NCBI GenBank assembly: GCA_015486895.1
Contig: WFQT01000197.1
Span: forward strand, 1-15,340
Length of the DNA: 15,340 bases
Direction of reading: 5' to 3'
Source of the DNA: Anaerolineae bacterium
GTDB taxonomy: Bacteria; Chloroflexota; Anaerolineae; JAADDB01
The notes beneath the pieces were generated by a model, which worked only from the letters and a program-made list of their open reading frames with translations, made no database searches and was not told where the DNA came from. Both the position numbers and the translations under genes were made by a program. How positions within the stretch are numbered: the stretch's first letter is position 1; each line of letters starts with the position of its first letter. Shown one piece after another: positions 13,886-15,340 of this stretch.

Positions 13886-14497
13886 ATGGATTATCCTATA
13901 TTTTTGACCGGACTACAAGGTTGGAAATGCGTCGTGGTCGGCGGAGGAGAAGTCGCACAACGCAAGGTAAATGGACTGTTAGCCGTCGGTGCCCACCCGA
14001 CGGTTGTTGCCCCGGAAGCCACGGCAGAGATTATCGCCAAGGCTGCAGATGACCGACTGACCTGGCTGCCACGACCGGTGTGCCGGGAAGATTTACGCGA
14101 TGCGATGCTGGTTTTTGCTGCCACTGACGATGAGGATGTAAACCGGGACGTCGCTGCCTGGGCCAAAGAGGCAGGCTCGTTAGTCAACGTTGCCGACCAG
14201 CAGGAGGCGTGCGATTTCACACTGCCGGCCATGCTGCGCCGAGGGAAGTTGACCATCGCTGTAAGTAGCGGTGGTGCTAGCCCCGCATTAGCCGCGATTA
14301 TCCGCGATCGTCTGGCCCTTCTTTTCCCAGAGGAGCTTGCCGACAAGATAGAGCAATTAGCAGCCGCGCGATTTGCTTTGCAAAGAAGTGTTACCTCCCC
14401 AGTAGAACGTCACCGCGAGGCACGAGAATTGGGTAACTCCTGGGCTCGACGCTTCCTCCCAGCGCTGTTCAAGCCCCGGCATCCTGAGCAGGAATGA
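13886..14497 (+). CDS. sirC: Precorrin-2 dehydrogenase / sirohydrochlorin ferrochelatase (siroheme synthase N-terminal type)
   Basis: A 203-residue cytosolic enzyme of the Met8p/CysG N-terminal family, which oxidises precorrin-2 to sirohydrochlorin with NAD and in some members inserts iron to give siroheme. The start YPIFLTGLQGW is diagnostic, followed by the NAD-binding VVVGGGEVAQRK at 16-27. NVAD at 101-104 places the family's catalytic Asp at 104, then CDFTLPA (109-115) and VSSGGASPALA (126-136). No SAM-dependent methyltransferase domain is fused, so uroporphyrinogen methyltransferase must be encoded elsewhere. The ATG at 13886 is preferred over an in-frame TTG 12 bp earlier because the protein family starts at this point. 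It lacks a clear ribosome-binding site and follows the small leader ORF by 2 bp, so translation may depend on it. hemA follows after 9 bp. Confidence 0.93.
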   Translation: MDYPIFLTGLQGWKCVVVGGGEVAQRKVNGLLAVGAHPTVVAPEATAEIIAKAADDRLTWLPRPVCREDLRDAMLVFAATDDEDVNRDVAAWAKEAGSLVNVADQQEACDFTLPAMLRRGKLTIAVSSGGASPALAAIIRDRLALLFPEELADKIEQLAAARFALQRSVTSPVERHREARELGNSWARRFLPALFKPRHPEQE

Positions 14498-14506
14498 GGT
14501 CTTATC

Positions 14507-15340
14507 ATGCACATCATCTTAATCGGCTTAAGCCACAAAACAGCACCGGTCTCCTTGAGAGAGCGCCTCTCCTTAGAGGGATGTGAGCTGCGCTTGGCGC
14601 TGCGGGACCTGCCACCGGTGGTGCACAATGGCCGACAGCCAGCTTTTCATGGCGGTGTTATTCTCTCCACCTGCAACCGCTTTGAAATTTACACCTACGG
14701 CATGAACCCGGAACGGGCACGACAAGCGGTGATTGCTTTTATCGCCCAGACAAAAGGCGTCCCGACTGAACTTATTGTTCCCCACCTTTACATCAAGACA
14801 GACGAGGAAGCAGTGCGACATCTTTTCCGGGTAGCTTCCGGTTTGGATTCACAAATCATCGGCGAGTCGCAAATCTTAGGTCAGGTGGTCGCTGCTTACG
14901 AAGAAGCGTTGGCCCAGCATAGCGTTGGCACTCGGCTCTCCTTACTTTTCCAGCATGCCATTCACGCAGGAAAACGGGTACGCGCCGAAACATCTATTGG
15001 CCGCCATTCTCTTTCCACGAGCCACGCGGCGGTAGAATCCGTGCACCGGGCGCTTAATGGCTTGGACGGCCGGAAAATTCTCCTTTTGGGGGCTGGGGAA
15101 ATGGCTGCTATTACCATGAAAGTGCTGCAGAAACGAGGACGTTCCCCTCACGTTGTAGTGATCAACCGGACTTACCATAGGGCAGCTCAATTAGCGGCAG
15201 ACAACGGCGGCAAGGCGACTTCTTGGGAAAATCTCAGCCAGGAAATGGCAGCTGCCGACGCTATGATCTGTGCTACCGGTGCCCCGCATATTGTCATCAC
15301 TGAGGCAATCACACGCGAGGCATTGCAACGTCGTCAAAGG
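14507..15340 (+). CDS. hemA: Glutamyl-tRNA reductase, N-terminal 278 codons (3' end outside window)
   Basis: The enzyme reduces glutamyl-tRNA(Glu) to glutamate-1-semialdehyde with NADPH, the first committed step of C5-pathway tetrapyrrole synthesis. The catalytic domain shows GLSHKTAPVSLRERL at 7-21, the nucleophilic Cys56 in STCNRFEIY, and the signature ASGLDSQIIGESQILGQV at about 114-131. The NADPH domain follows, with LLLGAGEMA near 199-207 and NRT about 20 residues later. The usual SISSAA before the linker reads SLSTSHAA here, a mild variation. The ATG at 14507 has TGAGGT 6 bp upstream overlapping the end of the previous gene, consistent with an operon. Pairing with precorrin-2 dehydrogenase is common in bacteria that make siroheme or heme by the siroheme route. 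The reading frame runs off the window; about 140-170 residues are missing compared with the family. Confidence 0.96.
   Translation, partial: MHIILIGLSHKTAPVSLRERLSLEGCELRLALRDLPPVVHNGRQPAFHGGVILSTCNRFEIYTYGMNPERARQAVIAFIAQTKGVPTELIVPHLYIKTDEEAVRHLFRVASGLDSQIIGESQILGQVVAAYEEALAQHSVGTRLSLLFQHAIHAGKRVRAETSIGRHSLSTSHAAVESVHRALNGLDGRKILLLGAGEMAAITMKVLQKRGRSPHVVVINRTYHRAAQLAADNGGKATSWENLSQEMAAADAMICATGAPHIVITEAITREALQRRQR

Overview
The window looks like a chromosomal segment from a member of the Chloroflexota (Anaerolineae-like). This rests on three things: a lipoprotein whose mature N-terminus is a Val-Thr-Lys-Glu tandem repeat, non-coding gaps packed with short-word dispersed repeats (ACGCAAAG, ACGCAGAT, CACAGAAAG and CCACGAA types), and moderate GC content. 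The taxonomic call is inference from style; no rRNA or other marker in the window fixes it. No tRNA, rRNA, CRISPR array, transposase or phage gene was seen. Region 1 (1-2037) holds the 3' part of a GT4-type glycosyltransferase on the + strand, converging on a GT2-fold transferase of the glucosylglycerate synthase type on the - strand, with a perfect 12-bp hairpin terminator between them. Together they could make glucosylglycerate and mannosylglucosylglycerate, which are compatible solutes. Region 2 (2325-7125) is a - strand carbohydrate uptake cluster: a LacI-family repressor, a lipoprotein solute-binding protein, and MalF-like and MalG-like permeases. No ATPase gene is present. A consensus sigma-70 promoter in front of the repressor is bracketed by two identical perfect palindromes, which argues for tight autoregulation. 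Hairpins between the binding-protein and permease genes could hold down permease expression. Region 3 (7126-7852) has no credible gene. It contains a strong + strand promoter followed at once by a long hairpin rich in G-U pairs, a candidate small RNA, then a mosaic of dispersed repeats in which different word arrays share one 51-bp linker. Region 4 (7853-12769) is a - strand operon: a GyrA/ParC-type topoisomerase subunit with an unusual basic tail, then lutB and lutC for lactate oxidation with only 3-bp and 21-bp gaps. lutA is absent. Region 5 (12770-13640) is about 900 bp of gene-poor sequence with ACGCAAAG-type repeats and a possible distant promoter for the topoisomerase operon. Region 6 (13641-15340) is a + strand tetrapyrrole operon. 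A consensus promoter leads into a structured leader that also carries a previously missable 55-codon open reading frame with a strong ribosome-binding site. This is followed by precorrin-2 dehydrogenase (siroheme branch) and glutamyl-tRNA reductase (hemA, cut by the window end). Points most worth a second look are the promoter-hairpin unit at 7252-7370, the leader and small ORF at 13675-13885, the basic tail of the topoisomerase, its linkage to lutBC, and the paired operators at 7059-7125.
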